Shown in pieces: positions 18,254 to 25,670 of a DNA stretch of 54,468 nt. Position 1 is the stretch's first letter; the number at the start of each line of letters is the position of its first letter. The notes below the pieces were generated by a model. It was not told the origin of the DNA, ran no database searches, and worked only from the letters and a program-made list of their open reading frames with translations. The position numbers and the translations under genes were made by a program. Source of the DNA: a bacterium (GTDB lineage: Bacteria > Patescibacteriota > Patescibacteriia > JACPHY01); contig JAUSKG010000008.1 in NCBI GenBank assembly GCA_030647005.1, forward strand, positions 1-54,468, given 5' to 3'.

Positions 18254-18325
18254 GAATATCACTGTACGTGAAACGAAAAGCGGCGACAACACAGCCGTGT
18301 GCGTCTCCGCCATCCATCTCCATCG

Positions 18326-18354
18326 AGCGTAGCAGGGAGATCATCTGGTTGCAA
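18326..18354 (-). promoter_or_regulatory. Promoter of the DUF62 gene
   Basis: On the minus strand TTGCAA (18349-18354), 17-bp spacer, TACGCT (18326-18331). The -10 box TACGCT is the same as at metG (20241) and at 29964. Confidence 0.5.
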
Positions 18355-18375
18355 ATGCCAATTCTTTGGATGGAA

Positions 18376-18405
18376 AACACCCCCCGACGATGGTCGGGGG
18401 GTGTT
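18376..18405 (-). terminator. Terminator after tRNA-Met
   Basis: A 13-bp stem AACACCCCCCGAC / GTCGGGGGGTGTT (4-base loop) four bases beyond the tRNA 3' end, followed on the minus strand by TTCCATCC. It probably ends a metG-tRNA transcript. Confidence 0.75.
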
Positions 18406-18408
18406 TGA

Positions 18409-18484
18409 TGGTGGTGGGAACGGGACTTGAACCCGTGGCCTAGGGATTATGAGACCCTCGCTCTACCAGCTGAGCTATCCCACC
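18409..18484 (-). tRNA. tRNA-Met (anticodon CAU), CCA encoded
   Basis: A complete 76-base cloverleaf: acceptor GGTGGGA/TCCCACC fully paired, D stem GCTC/GAGC, anticodon stem AGGGT/TCCCT with loop CTCATAA (anticodon CAU), T stem ACGGG/CCCGT with loop TTCAAGT, discriminator A and an encoded CCA. The last anticodon-stem pair is a U-U mismatch (31-39). G1-C72 pairing excludes an initiator tRNA. Elongator tRNA-Met is most likely given its position 38 bases after a MetRS gene on the same strand. The alternative is a tRNA-Ile2 whose CAU is modified by TilS. Confidence 0.93.
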
Positions 18485-18521
18485 GGTTCCGCCCTGATCG
18501 TGCCAGAGAGGAAAAAACCTG

Positions 18522-20189
18522 TCAAGGTGCGGGCGGGGCGAGCTTTGCCAGCTCCGCTTCGATGAGCGCGTCGTCGATGTGCCGAATGAGCGGCGTCGGC
18601 GGTGCAGTCGGAGAGGGTACCGTAGTCGGCATGCACCAACGAACATCATCGCAGCCGAGGTAGGTGCCGAGCGCGTCCGCGATGTGCGGCGTGAACGGCG
18701 CCATGAGCCGGCGAAGCGCGTCACCAAAGATGGCCGCGGTGGTAATCGCCTCAGCAGCATCGGACTGCGTTGCGGGATCGCGGATCAGTTTCCATGGTTG
18801 GCGTGCGTTCAGGTACTGGTTGCACTGTTTCGCGAGTGCGAGGATACGCTGCAGCGCGACACGAAACTCCGTACGCTCGATCGCCGTACCCACATCGGTG
18901 AACGCTGCTGCTGCCGCACCGAGGAGTTTGGCACTGTCGTCTGCGACGACAGCAGGCCGTGCACTACCGATGATGTCGCGATGTTGGTACACCAGCGTGT
19001 ACGTACGGTTCCAGAGGTTGCCGATCGTCCCAATGAGGTCGCCATGGACACGCGCCTGGAATTCCTTCCAGGAGAACGACGTGTCGTGCGTCTCCGGGCC
19101 GTTCAGCACGAGGACGAATCGTAGCGCATCCGGATCGAACTTCGCCAACGCTTCTGGTAGCCAGAGTGCCATGCCCGCGCTCTTCGAGAGCTTCACGCCC
19201 TCAAAGTTGAGGTACTCGCTGGATACGATCGCGTCCGGTAGCTTGTACCCGAGCGCCATGAGCATTGCCGGCCAGATGATGGTGTGGAATGGGATGTTGT
19301 CCTTGCCGTGCACGTAGTAGTGCAACGCATCATCGTTCTCCCACCACTGGCGCCACCCCTCGGGGTTGTCCGTGGATGCCGCCCACTCCTTGGAACAGGA
19401 GAAGTAGCCCATGACGGCCTCGAACCAGACGTACATACGCTTTGCCACGTAGGCATCCACGGGAACCGGAATGCCCCAGGTGAGATCGCGCGTAATAGGG
19501 CGATCGTGCAGCCCGCGCGTGAGCCAGCTCGCCGTTACCGCGGATGCGTTCGATCGCCATGCGACGCTGCGCTCCTTGATCCACGCCGTGAGCCGCGCCT
19601 CGAACGCCGAGAGGCGGAAGTAGAGGTGCGTCGAGCGACGACGTTCCGGTTTGGTGTGACAGATCTTGCACTGCGGGGTGACGAGGTCGCCGGCATCGAG
19701 CGTCTGCCCGCACTGGTCGCACTGGTCGCCACGCGCACCCCTTGCGGCGCAGTAGGGACAGGTTCCTTCGACGTAGCGGTCCGGGAGGAAGCGTGTACAG
19801 GTGACGCAGTAGAGCTGTTCCTCCTCGCGCTCCACCATGTGCCCGCCGTCGTAGAGACGGCGGAAGAGGTCTTGCGCGGTTCGCTGGTGGAACGCACCCA
19901 TGGTTTTCGAGTACAGCGAGTAGCTGAACCCGAGCTTGTGAATGAGCATCTCCACGACCTCATCGTGGTAGCGGCCGGCGATGATCTCCGGCGCGACACC
20001 TTCGCGCTCCGCAGAAACGAGAATGGGCGTGCCGTGGCAGTCGCTTCCAGAGACATAGAGGACGTGATCCCCATGTGCGCGGAAGTACCGCGCAAGAATG
20101 TCTGCCGGCAGGAGTGCCGCAACATGACCGAGATGGAGCGAGCCGTTGACATACGGCCACGCTGCTGCGACGAGAACGTTGCGATTCAC
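18522..20189 (-). CDS. metG: Methionyl-tRNA synthetase, archaeal/E. coli type (two zinc knuckles)
   Basis: A 555-residue MetRS, first of two in this window. The class I motifs are WPYVNGSLHLGHVAALLPAD (HIGH variant HLGH) and GVKLSKSAG (KMSKS variant KLSKS). The connective peptide carries two Cys pairs of zinc knuckles (CVTC...CPYC and CDQC...CKIC), the arrangement of E. coli and archaeal enzymes. The anticodon-binding helical domain follows, and there is no C-terminal tRNA-binding (EMAP-like) domain. The start is a GTG with a strong SD (AAGGAGG, 5 bases away) at 20189; an extra 109 residues of open frame upstream is leader sequence. Its own promoter lies at 20241-20269, and tRNA-Met(CAU) follows in the same transcript. 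A second, unlike MetRS is at 23171-24694. Confidence 0.93.
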   Translation of the reverse strand: MNRNVLVAAAWPYVNGSLHLGHVAALLPADILARYFRAHGDHVLYVSGSDCHGTPILVSAEREGVAPEIIAGRYHDEVVEMLIHKLGFSYSLYSKTMGAFHQRTAQDLFRRLYDGGHMVEREEEQLYCVTCTRFLPDRYVEGTCPYCAARGARGDQCDQCGQTLDAGDLVTPQCKICHTKPERRRSTHLYFRLSAFEARLTAWIKERSVAWRSNASAVTASWLTRGLHDRPITRDLTWGIPVPVDAYVAKRMYVWFEAVMGYFSCSKEWAASTDNPEGWRQWWENDDALHYYVHGKDNIPFHTIIWPAMLMALGYKLPDAIVSSEYLNFEGVKLSKSAGMALWLPEALAKFDPDALRFVLVLNGPETHDTSFSWKEFQARVHGDLIGTIGNLWNRTYTLVYQHRDIIGSARPAVVADDSAKLLGAAAAAFTDVGTAIERTEFRVALQRILALAKQCNQYLNARQPWKLIRDPATQSDAAEAITTAAIFGDALRRLMAPFTPHIADALGTYLGCDDVRWCMPTTVPSPTAPPTPLIRHIDDALIEAELAKLAPPAP

Positions 20190-20240
20190 GAGCACCTCCT
20201 TCAGGTGATAGGGACACCGAAGCATCCGTTTCGCACTAAA

Positions 20241-20269
20241 AGCGTAGAGGATATGTGGTGCGCCGTCAA
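20241..20269 (-). promoter_or_regulatory. Promoter of metG (18522-20189)
   Basis: On the minus strand TTGACG (20264-20269), 17-bp spacer, TACGCT (20241-20246); predicted start ~45 bases before the GTG. The rest of the 20190-20482 gap is the divergent metK leader. A TTGACA with a poor TAAAGC 15 bases later (about 20322-20348) is the only promoter-like pair seen for metK. Confidence 0.6.
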
Positions 20270-20482
20270 TAGAGCGCATTGTTGAGCCATGGAATCTTCG
20301 TGATGTGAGCGACGTTTGACAGTTCTCGTGAGGGTGTAAAGCTTGAGGTGGAATGGTTCCATGCAGTGTTGCATGAGACCGCTCGGCATCACCAGCGATG
20401 ATCGAGATTCGGGGTGTCCTGGATTCCGCAACGGTTCTTTTCCAACAGAGTAACCATTCTCTACGTTGGAATGAGGTTTGCG

Positions 20483-21664
20483 ATGTCAGTCGAAAAGAGT
20501 GGAATGCGATCGGCAATGGCGATGCGTGGCGCCCGTTCGTCGGCGAGTGAGTTCGTCACGGATGGGCATCCGGACAAGGTGTGCGATCAGATGGCGGACG
20601 CCATCGTTGACGCCGCCATGGAGCAGGATCCGAAGTCGCGAGTCGCGATGGAGGTCACGGGCGGACACGGCGGGGTCGTCGTGATCGGCGAGATGACCAC
20701 GAAGGCGATCTTCGATGTCGGCGAGGTGTGTCGCAAGAAGTACCGCGAGATCGGGCACGCGGACGCGCTCGGCGTGTTCACGAACATCGTGCGGCAGTCG
20801 CCGGACATCTCCCAGGGCGTGGACGAGGGCAGGGGCATGGACCTCGAGCAGGGCGCTGGCGATCAGGGCATCATGACCGGATACGCCGTCGCGGACGGAC
20901 CGATGCTCATGCCGCTCTCGCACACGCTCGCGCGCGCGCTCTGCGTGCGGATGCGTGAACTCGGCACGACCGGCCAGCTCCCCTGGATGCGGCCAGACGG
21001 CAAGAGCATCGTCGTCGTGAACACGGAGGGTTTGGTGACGCACGTCACGCTCGCCGCGCATCACTCGTCCATGGTCAATGGCGTGGAAATTCGGCCGGAT
21101 GATCCCCAGAGCGAGAAGCGTGTGCTGGAGATGATTCGCGAGGAGCTGACCACGCACTGCGTGCGCGAAACGCTCCGCGATCGCCTCGTTCCGGATGCGT
21201 GGATCGTCGTCAACGGCACCGGCAAGTTCGTACAGGGCGGCTTCGAGGCCGACGCGGGCACGACCGGGCGCAAGCTCGCCGTGGACAACTACGGGCCGAA
21301 CATCGAGATCGGTGGCGGCGCGTACTCGGGCAAGGACCCCTCGAAGGTGGATCGCTCGGCCGCGTACTTCTGCCGCATGGTCGCAAAGTCCATCGTCGCG
21401 GGCGGACACGCGCAGGAAGCACTCGTGAAGGTCGGCTACGCCATCGGGCAGTCGCGCCCGGTGTACATCTCGGTCGAGACCCCGCTCGTGCCGCAGTGCG
21501 CATCGCTCGAGGCGAAGGTGCGCGAGAAGTTCGACTTCCGTCCGAAGGCGATCAACGAGCAGCTCGGCCTGCTCACGCCCAAGGGCTGGTGCTACCAGGA
21601 CACGGCGGCGATGGGTCACTACGGTGACGCGCGCTTCCCCTGGGAGCAGGTCGTCGAGCTGTAG
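20483..21664 (+). CDS. metK: S-adenosylmethionine synthetase
   Basis: Makes SAM from methionine and ATP (393 residues, normal length). Motifs: TDGHPDKVCDQMADAI (residues 26-41, ATP and metal site), QSPDISQGVD, GAGDQGIMTGYA (124-135; usual GAGDQGxMFGYA, with Thr for Phe), and GGGAYSGKDPSKVDRSAAY (usual GGGAFSGKDPxKVDRSAAY). The ATG at 20483 is chosen because GAGG lies 8 bases before it; later ATGs (20504, 20516, 20522) would also keep the core. It is transcribed divergently from metG and ends in a strong terminator. SAM made here is the presumed substrate of the DUF62 protein. Confidence 0.95.
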   Translation: MSVEKSGMRSAMAMRGARSSASEFVTDGHPDKVCDQMADAIVDAAMEQDPKSRVAMEVTGGHGGVVVIGEMTTKAIFDVGEVCRKKYREIGHADALGVFTNIVRQSPDISQGVDEGRGMDLEQGAGDQGIMTGYAVADGPMLMPLSHTLARALCVRMRELGTTGQLPWMRPDGKSIVVVNTEGLVTHVTLAAHHSSMVNGVEIRPDDPQSEKRVLEMIREELTTHCVRETLRDRLVPDAWIVVNGTGKFVQGGFEADAGTTGRKLAVDNYGPNIEIGGGAYSGKDPSKVDRSAAYFCRMVAKSIVAGGHAQEALVKVGYAIGQSRPVYISVETPLVPQCASLEAKVREKFDFRPKAINEQLGLLTPKGWCYQDTAAMGHYGDARFPWEQVVEL

Positions 21665-21672
21665 GACGCCAA

Positions 21673-21709
21673 GGGGTGCCGCGGATAATCCGCGGCACCC
21701 CCTTTCTTT
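21673..21709 (+). terminator. Terminator of metK
   Basis: 13-bp stem GGGGTGCCGCGGA / TCCGCGGCACCCC, loop TAA, then CCTTTCTTT. Confidence 0.85.
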
Positions 21710-21746
21710 CAACCCACACCTCCAGTGCGCACAAGGAGTTTGGCCA

Positions 21747-23003
21747 ATGGCAACGCGAGAAACGAGAAAAAACCTCCACCCCACCACGGCAGCATTCCAT
21801 GCGGGGTACGATCCGCTCTTGTCTGAGCAGTCCGTAAAGGTTCCGGTATTCCGGACATCGACGCACGGATTCACGCACGCACGCGACGGCGAGAAGTCCT
21901 TTCAACGCGCCTACCACCTCCCGGGCGATGATGGCAGAGCCCCTGGGTTGATCTACGCGCGCGTCAACAATCCGAGCATCGAGATCTTCGAGGACAAGAT
22001 CACGGCGATGGAACGCAGTGCGATGTCGGCGATGCTCTTCCCCTCGGGGATGAGTGCCATCAGCACGACGATCCTCGCGCTCGTTCCCCACGGCGGCCGC
22101 ATCCTCTACTGTGATCCGGTGTATGGCGGATCGTACTTCTTCCTGAAGACGTTTTGCCCCGCACGATTCGGCACGCAGACGATGTGCGTCAACACGTGTG
22201 ATCTCACTGCAGTCGAGACGGCGCTTCGGGAGCATGGCCCGTTCGACATGGTGTACCTCGAAACCCCGGCGAATCCAACGCTGTCCCTGACGGACATCGG
22301 TGCAGTCGTCGCGCTCACAAGGAAGTACGGGAAGCCGGACACGATCGTCGCCGTGGACAACACGTTTCTCGGCCCGGTGTTCCAGCATCCCTTCGAGCTC
22401 GGTGCGGACATCGTGCTGTACTCGGCGACGAAGTTCATCGGTGGCCATTCGGACCTCATGGCCGGAGTCACGCTGCTTCCATCCGACAGGCATCGGCAGG
22501 CGCTCGAGGACTATCGAACGATTCTCGGCGACACGCCGGCACCAGATACGGCATGGATGCTCACGCGATCGCTGGAGACGCTCTGGATTCGCATGGAAGC
22601 GCAGGCCAAGCACGCGATGGCCGTTGCCCATGCGATCGCCGAACATCCGAAGGTCGAACGCGTGCTATTCCCTGGCCTGCTCACCCCTACCAATGGTGTG
22701 CCATACGAGGTGTACAAGCGGCAGTGCAGCGGGCCGGGATCGGTAATGAGCTTCGTACTCAAGGATGCCACGCGCGATGGAGCATTTCGCGTGCTTGATG
22801 CGATGCAGATCGCGCGACTTGCGGTGTCGCTCGGTGGCACGCAGACGCTGATCTCACATCCGCGGAGCATGACGCACAGCGACATGACCATCGAGGATCT
22901 TGATCGGTGTGGCATCACGGAAGGCATGATCCGTCTGTCGGTCGGCCTCGAGTATCCCGATGATCTGATCGAGGACCTGCTGTGGTCTATCGATCAGGCG
23001 TAG
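21747..23003 (+). CDS. Cys/Met-metabolism PLP enzyme, methionine gamma-lyase-like
   Basis: A 418-residue fold-type I PLP enzyme of the cystathionine gamma-synthase/methionine gamma-lyase superfamily. The PLP lysine is Lys229 in LYSATKFIGGHSDLMAG. VAVDNTF holds the ring-binding Asp204, YCDPVYGGSYFF the stacking Tyr126, and IYARVNNPSIEIFEDKI the dimer-partner phosphate site. The position equivalent to Cys116 of Pseudomonas methionine gamma-lyase is Gly here, so cystathionine or O-acylhomoserine chemistry cannot be excluded. A good SD (AAGGAG) sets the start, and a strong terminator follows. Sitting directly after metK, it may break down methionine, or process a methionine-cycle intermediate. 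Confidence 0.85.
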   Translation: MATRETRKNLHPTTAAFHAGYDPLLSEQSVKVPVFRTSTHGFTHARDGEKSFQRAYHLPGDDGRAPGLIYARVNNPSIEIFEDKITAMERSAMSAMLFPSGMSAISTTILALVPHGGRILYCDPVYGGSYFFLKTFCPARFGTQTMCVNTCDLTAVETALREHGPFDMVYLETPANPTLSLTDIGAVVALTRKYGKPDTIVAVDNTFLGPVFQHPFELGADIVLYSATKFIGGHSDLMAGVTLLPSDRHRQALEDYRTILGDTPAPDTAWMLTRSLETLWIRMEAQAKHAMAVAHAIAEHPKVERVLFPGLLTPTNGVPYEVYKRQCSGPGSVMSFVLKDATRDGAFRVLDAMQIARLAVSLGGTQTLISHPRSMTHSDMTIEDLDRCGITEGMIRLSVGLEYPDDLIEDLLWSIDQA

Positions 23004-23023
23004 TGGCAACGCTCGGAAAATAG

Positions 23024-23054
23024 ACCCCCGTCCCAGAGTGGGACGGGGGTTTTA
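23024..23054 (+). terminator. Terminator of the PLP-enzyme gene
   Basis: 11-bp stem ACCCCCGTCCC / GGGACGGGGGT, loop AGAGT, followed by TTTACTT. Confidence 0.85.
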
Positions 23055-23170
23055 CTTCGTCTTGGTACGATGAGATAATCACATGTGCATTGGCACACTC
23101 CACGACGACACGTTTGACGATAAGATGCTTCCCTTTTTTGGAAGAGGGGGGGGAATGATGCGGCGGTCGC

Positions 23171-24694
23171 TTACTGCAAGGGTGGGAAGAGGTGGGGGAG
23201 GTTGGCGATGGGGGTGCCTTGGGTGATGCCCCAGCGTTGGAGGTCGGTGAGGGGTTGGGTGCGCCAGTCGGTTTGGCCGAGAGCGAGGAGGATGTTGTTG
23301 GCGGTATCGGGGAGGAAGGGGGCGAGCATGAGGGCGATGTGGCGGAGGAGCTCGGAGGTGTTGCCGAGTACGGTGAGGAGGTGGTCGCGCTTTGTGGGGT
23401 CTTTTGCGAGCACCCAGGGTTGCTCGCGCTCGATGTACTGGTCGGCACTGCGGATGCAGTCCCAGATGGCGGTGAGGGCTTCGTGGGGGAGGAGCGCGTC
23501 CATGGCGGCGGTGTAGGCAGTCCAGGCCACTTCGTGCATGGGGGTACTTCCGGTTGCGGGAACCTTGCTGTCTGCGTACTTCCCGACCATGGTGAGCGTA
23601 CGCGCGGCGAGGTTGCCGATCCCCTTCTGGAGGTCGGACTCGTAGCGCAGACGCAGGCGGTCTTCGGAAAAATCGCCATCGCCGCCAAAGGGAATCTCGC
23701 GCATGAGGAAGTAGCGCAGAGCATCAATGCCGTAACGCTCTGCGAGGAGGACGGGGTCTGCGACGTTGCCGCGCGACTTGGACATCTTGGCACCGTCAAT
23801 GGTGAAGAAGCCGTGGGCGAACACGCGCTGCGGGAGCGGGAGGCCGGCACTCATGAGCATGGCGGGCCAGAGCGCACAGTGGAACTTGAGGATGTCCTTG
23901 CCTACGAGCTGGACACTCGCCGGCCACCGCGCTGCGTAGGCGGCATCATCCGTGCCGTAGCCCATGGCGGTCATGTAGTTGGTGAGCGCGTCGAACCAGA
24001 CATACACGACGTGGTCGGGATCACCCGGGAACGGAATCCCCCACTCCTTGCGCGGGCGCGAGATACTCACGTCCTCCAGGTGGTCACGGACGTATGCGAT
24101 GATCTCGTTGCGCCGTGCGACGGGTTGCACGAAGTCCGGGTGGGCATCGTAGTGCGCGAGGAGCTGATCGCGGTACTTAGACAGCTTGAAAAAATAATTC
24201 TGCTCTTCAATCTGCTCGACTGCGCGCGTGTGGAACGGACACATACCACCATCGAGTTCCTTCTCGGGGAGAAACGCCTCGCACTCCACGCAGTACCATC
24301 CGCGATAGGTGCCAGGGACGATGTCGCCGTTCTTACGGACGGCGTTGATGAGCTTATTCACGCCAGTGATGTGCGCGTCCTCCGTAGTGCGGATGAAACG
24401 GTCGTAAGTGATGTCGAGCGTGTCGAATGTCTGCTGCCAGACCGCGGACATCGCATCCACATACCCCTGGATCTCCGCCCGCGTGATCTCGCCGTGCGCT
24501 TTGCCGAGTTTTTTTGCTGCGGCCTCGGAGTTTTTCTGCGAGTTCTCGTCCGTGCCGGTCACGAAAAACGTCGCATCACCGACCATGCGATGCCACCGCG
24601 CGAGCGCGTCCGCCACGAACGTGGTGTACGCGTGCCCGATGTGCGGCTTGTCGTTAACGTAGTAGATGGGCGTGGTGATGGAGAACGTGGACAT
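23171..24694 (-). CDS. metG: Methionyl-tRNA synthetase, bacterial (Bacillus/Thermus-like) type
   Basis: A second MetRS (507 residues). It has a canonical HIGH (TPIYYVNDKPHIGHAYTTFV) and KMSKS (TIDGAKMSKSRGNVADP). Its connective peptide is short with one Cys set (WYCVECEAFLPEKEL...MCPFH), unlike the two-knuckle enzyme at 18522-20189. FVTGTDENSQKNSEAA, GIPFPGDPDHVVYVWFDALT and YFLMREIPFGGDGDFSEDRL are typical of bacterial MetRS2. There is no C-terminal tRNA-binding extension. Both enzymes look intact, so this genome can charge tRNA-Met in two ways, or one enzyme has a specialised tRNA. Its 3' end lies ~120 bases past the PLP-gene terminator, convergent; msrA follows upstream on the same strand. 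Confidence 0.95.
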   Translation of the reverse strand: MSTFSITTPIYYVNDKPHIGHAYTTFVADALARWHRMVGDATFFVTGTDENSQKNSEAAAKKLGKAHGEITRAEIQGYVDAMSAVWQQTFDTLDITYDRFIRTTEDAHITGVNKLINAVRKNGDIVPGTYRGWYCVECEAFLPEKELDGGMCPFHTRAVEQIEEQNYFFKLSKYRDQLLAHYDAHPDFVQPVARRNEIIAYVRDHLEDVSISRPRKEWGIPFPGDPDHVVYVWFDALTNYMTAMGYGTDDAAYAARWPASVQLVGKDILKFHCALWPAMLMSAGLPLPQRVFAHGFFTIDGAKMSKSRGNVADPVLLAERYGIDALRYFLMREIPFGGDGDFSEDRLRLRYESDLQKGIGNLAARTLTMVGKYADSKVPATGSTPMHEVAWTAYTAAMDALLPHEALTAIWDCIRSADQYIEREQPWVLAKDPTKRDHLLTVLGNTSELLRHIALMLAPFLPDTANNILLALGQTDWRTQPLTDLQRWGITQGTPIANLPHLFPPLQ

Positions 24695-24706
24695 AGATGA
24701 AAGATG

Positions 24707-25174
24707 CTAGCACACACCGCCGTGCTTCTCGTGATAGTGTTGGTGCTCGTCTTCGGCGCGAGAGAATGTCTGGGCGGGTTCGATGGTAGTGGCGACGAGA
24801 CGCTGATGGGTTCCGGATTGCTCGAGCGCGACTTTGGATGCTCGCGCGGTGCGCTCCTGCTCCGGCGAGTGCGCGAAGATGACCGAGCGGTACTGGCGAC
24901 CAACGTCCGGACCCTGCCGATCCACCTGCGTGGGATCGTGCATCTTCCAGAACGCCGTGAGGAGCTGCTCGTAGGTGACACGCGTGGGATCGAACTGCAC
25001 TTGACACACCTCTGCGTGGCCGCTGTCACCTTGACACACGCGCTCGTACGAAGGGTTTGGTACCGTGCCGCCCATGAACCCTACCGCAGTGTCGGTCACC
25101 CCGTCAACGGCACGGAATGCGGCTTCCACGCCCCAGAAACACCCGGCACCGAAGGTTGCTGTTTGTGGTTGCAT
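24707..25174 (-). CDS. msrA: Peptide methionine-S-sulfoxide reductase
   Basis: MsrA (155 residues) repairs the S form of methionine sulfoxide. The catalytic motif GAGCFWG has Cys12, followed by [43 protein letters not shown] and [11 protein letters not shown], all family hallmarks. An extra Cys at the very C-terminus (HGGVC) could be the resolving residue. The ATG at 25174 gives the standard start ([12 protein letters not shown]). It lies 12 bases upstream of the bacterial-type metG on the same strand, so the two are probably co-transcribed. Confidence 0.95.
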   Translation of the reverse strand: MQPQTATFGAGCFWGVEAAFRAVDGVTDTAVGFMGGTVPNPSYERVCQGDSGHAEVCQVQFDPTRVTYEQLLTAFWKMHDPTQVDRQGPDVGRQYRSVIFAHSPEQERTARASKVALEQSGTHQRLVATTIEPAQTFSRAEDEHQHYHEKHGGVC

Positions 25175-25207
25175 AGCACCATCATTGTAGCAGATATACA
25201 AAGGAAG

Positions 25208-25228
25208 AGCGGCCCGGGAGGGGCCGCT
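25208..25228 (-). terminator. Terminator of the Cys-rich lipoprotein gene
   Basis: Stem AGCGGCCC / GGGCCGCT with a 5-base loop, 8 bases past the stop, followed on the minus strand by CTTCCTTTG. Confidence 0.65.
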
Positions 25229-25236
25229 TCTTGGCT

Positions 25237-25599
25237 TCAGCAAACGCAGGCGCAACCTGACGGGACGCACGCGCACTCGAACTTCCACTCGGTGCAGTGA
25301 CCCGACTTGTTGGACTTCAGGCAGGTGCTCTTGTACCGCTTCGCGAAGCACTTCTTCTTGGGCGGGTCTTCCTTCTTGGGAGGATCGTCCTTCTTCGACT
25401 CGTCGCCCTGCTCGGCCTGCGCGAGCAACCCTTCGTCCGGCGACGGTGCGACGTAGCCGATGCGCTCCGCGCCGCCGGCCATCGCGTAGAGGTTGAAGGC
25501 GATCCCCGATGTCGTTTCAGGAACCGTTGGTACCGATGTGCAACTCAACCACGCAGCTCCAGCGATGATGAATGCACAACTCGTCACGATCGTTCTCAT
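25237..25599 (-). CDS. Small cysteine-rich lipoprotein, unknown function
   Basis: A 120-residue predicted lipoprotein. The signal peptide [19 protein letters not shown] ends in the lipobox AWLS/C. A spacer with repeated Lys/Asp/Pro ([17 protein letters not shown]) leads to a C-terminal knot of eight cysteines: KKKC, KSTC, SGHC, KFEC, AC, SGC, AC and VC at the very end. Such a pattern suggests a disulfide-rich or metal-binding module displayed on the cell surface through a flexible linker. No family is recognised. GGAG precedes the ATG, and its own terminator follows. Confidence 0.7.
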   Translation of the reverse strand: MRTIVTSCAFIIAGAAWLSCTSVPTVPETTSGIAFNLYAMAGGAERIGYVAPSPDEGLLAQAEQGDESKKDDPPKKEDPPKKKCFAKRYKSTCLKSNKSGHCTEWKFECACVPSGCACVC

Positions 25600-25626
25600 G
25601 ATTGCTCCATTCCGAAAGAACCATCT

Positions 25627-25643
25627 CCCCGCGACGTGCGGGG
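25627..25643 (-). terminator. Weak hairpin after the DUF4173 operon
   Basis: A 6-bp stem CCCCGC / GCGGGG with a 5-base loop, 28 bases beyond the DUF4173 stop. Its tail is only moderately T-rich (GAGATGGTTCTTTC). Confidence 0.4.
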
Positions 25644-25670
25644 ATTCCTACAGGGAGGATAGCACCGCGC

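Noticed and set aside
20190-20516. N-terminal extension of the first MetRS
   Set aside because: It crosses the promoter and an excellent SD that lies 5 bases before an in-frame GTG. The residues have no similarity to MetRS.
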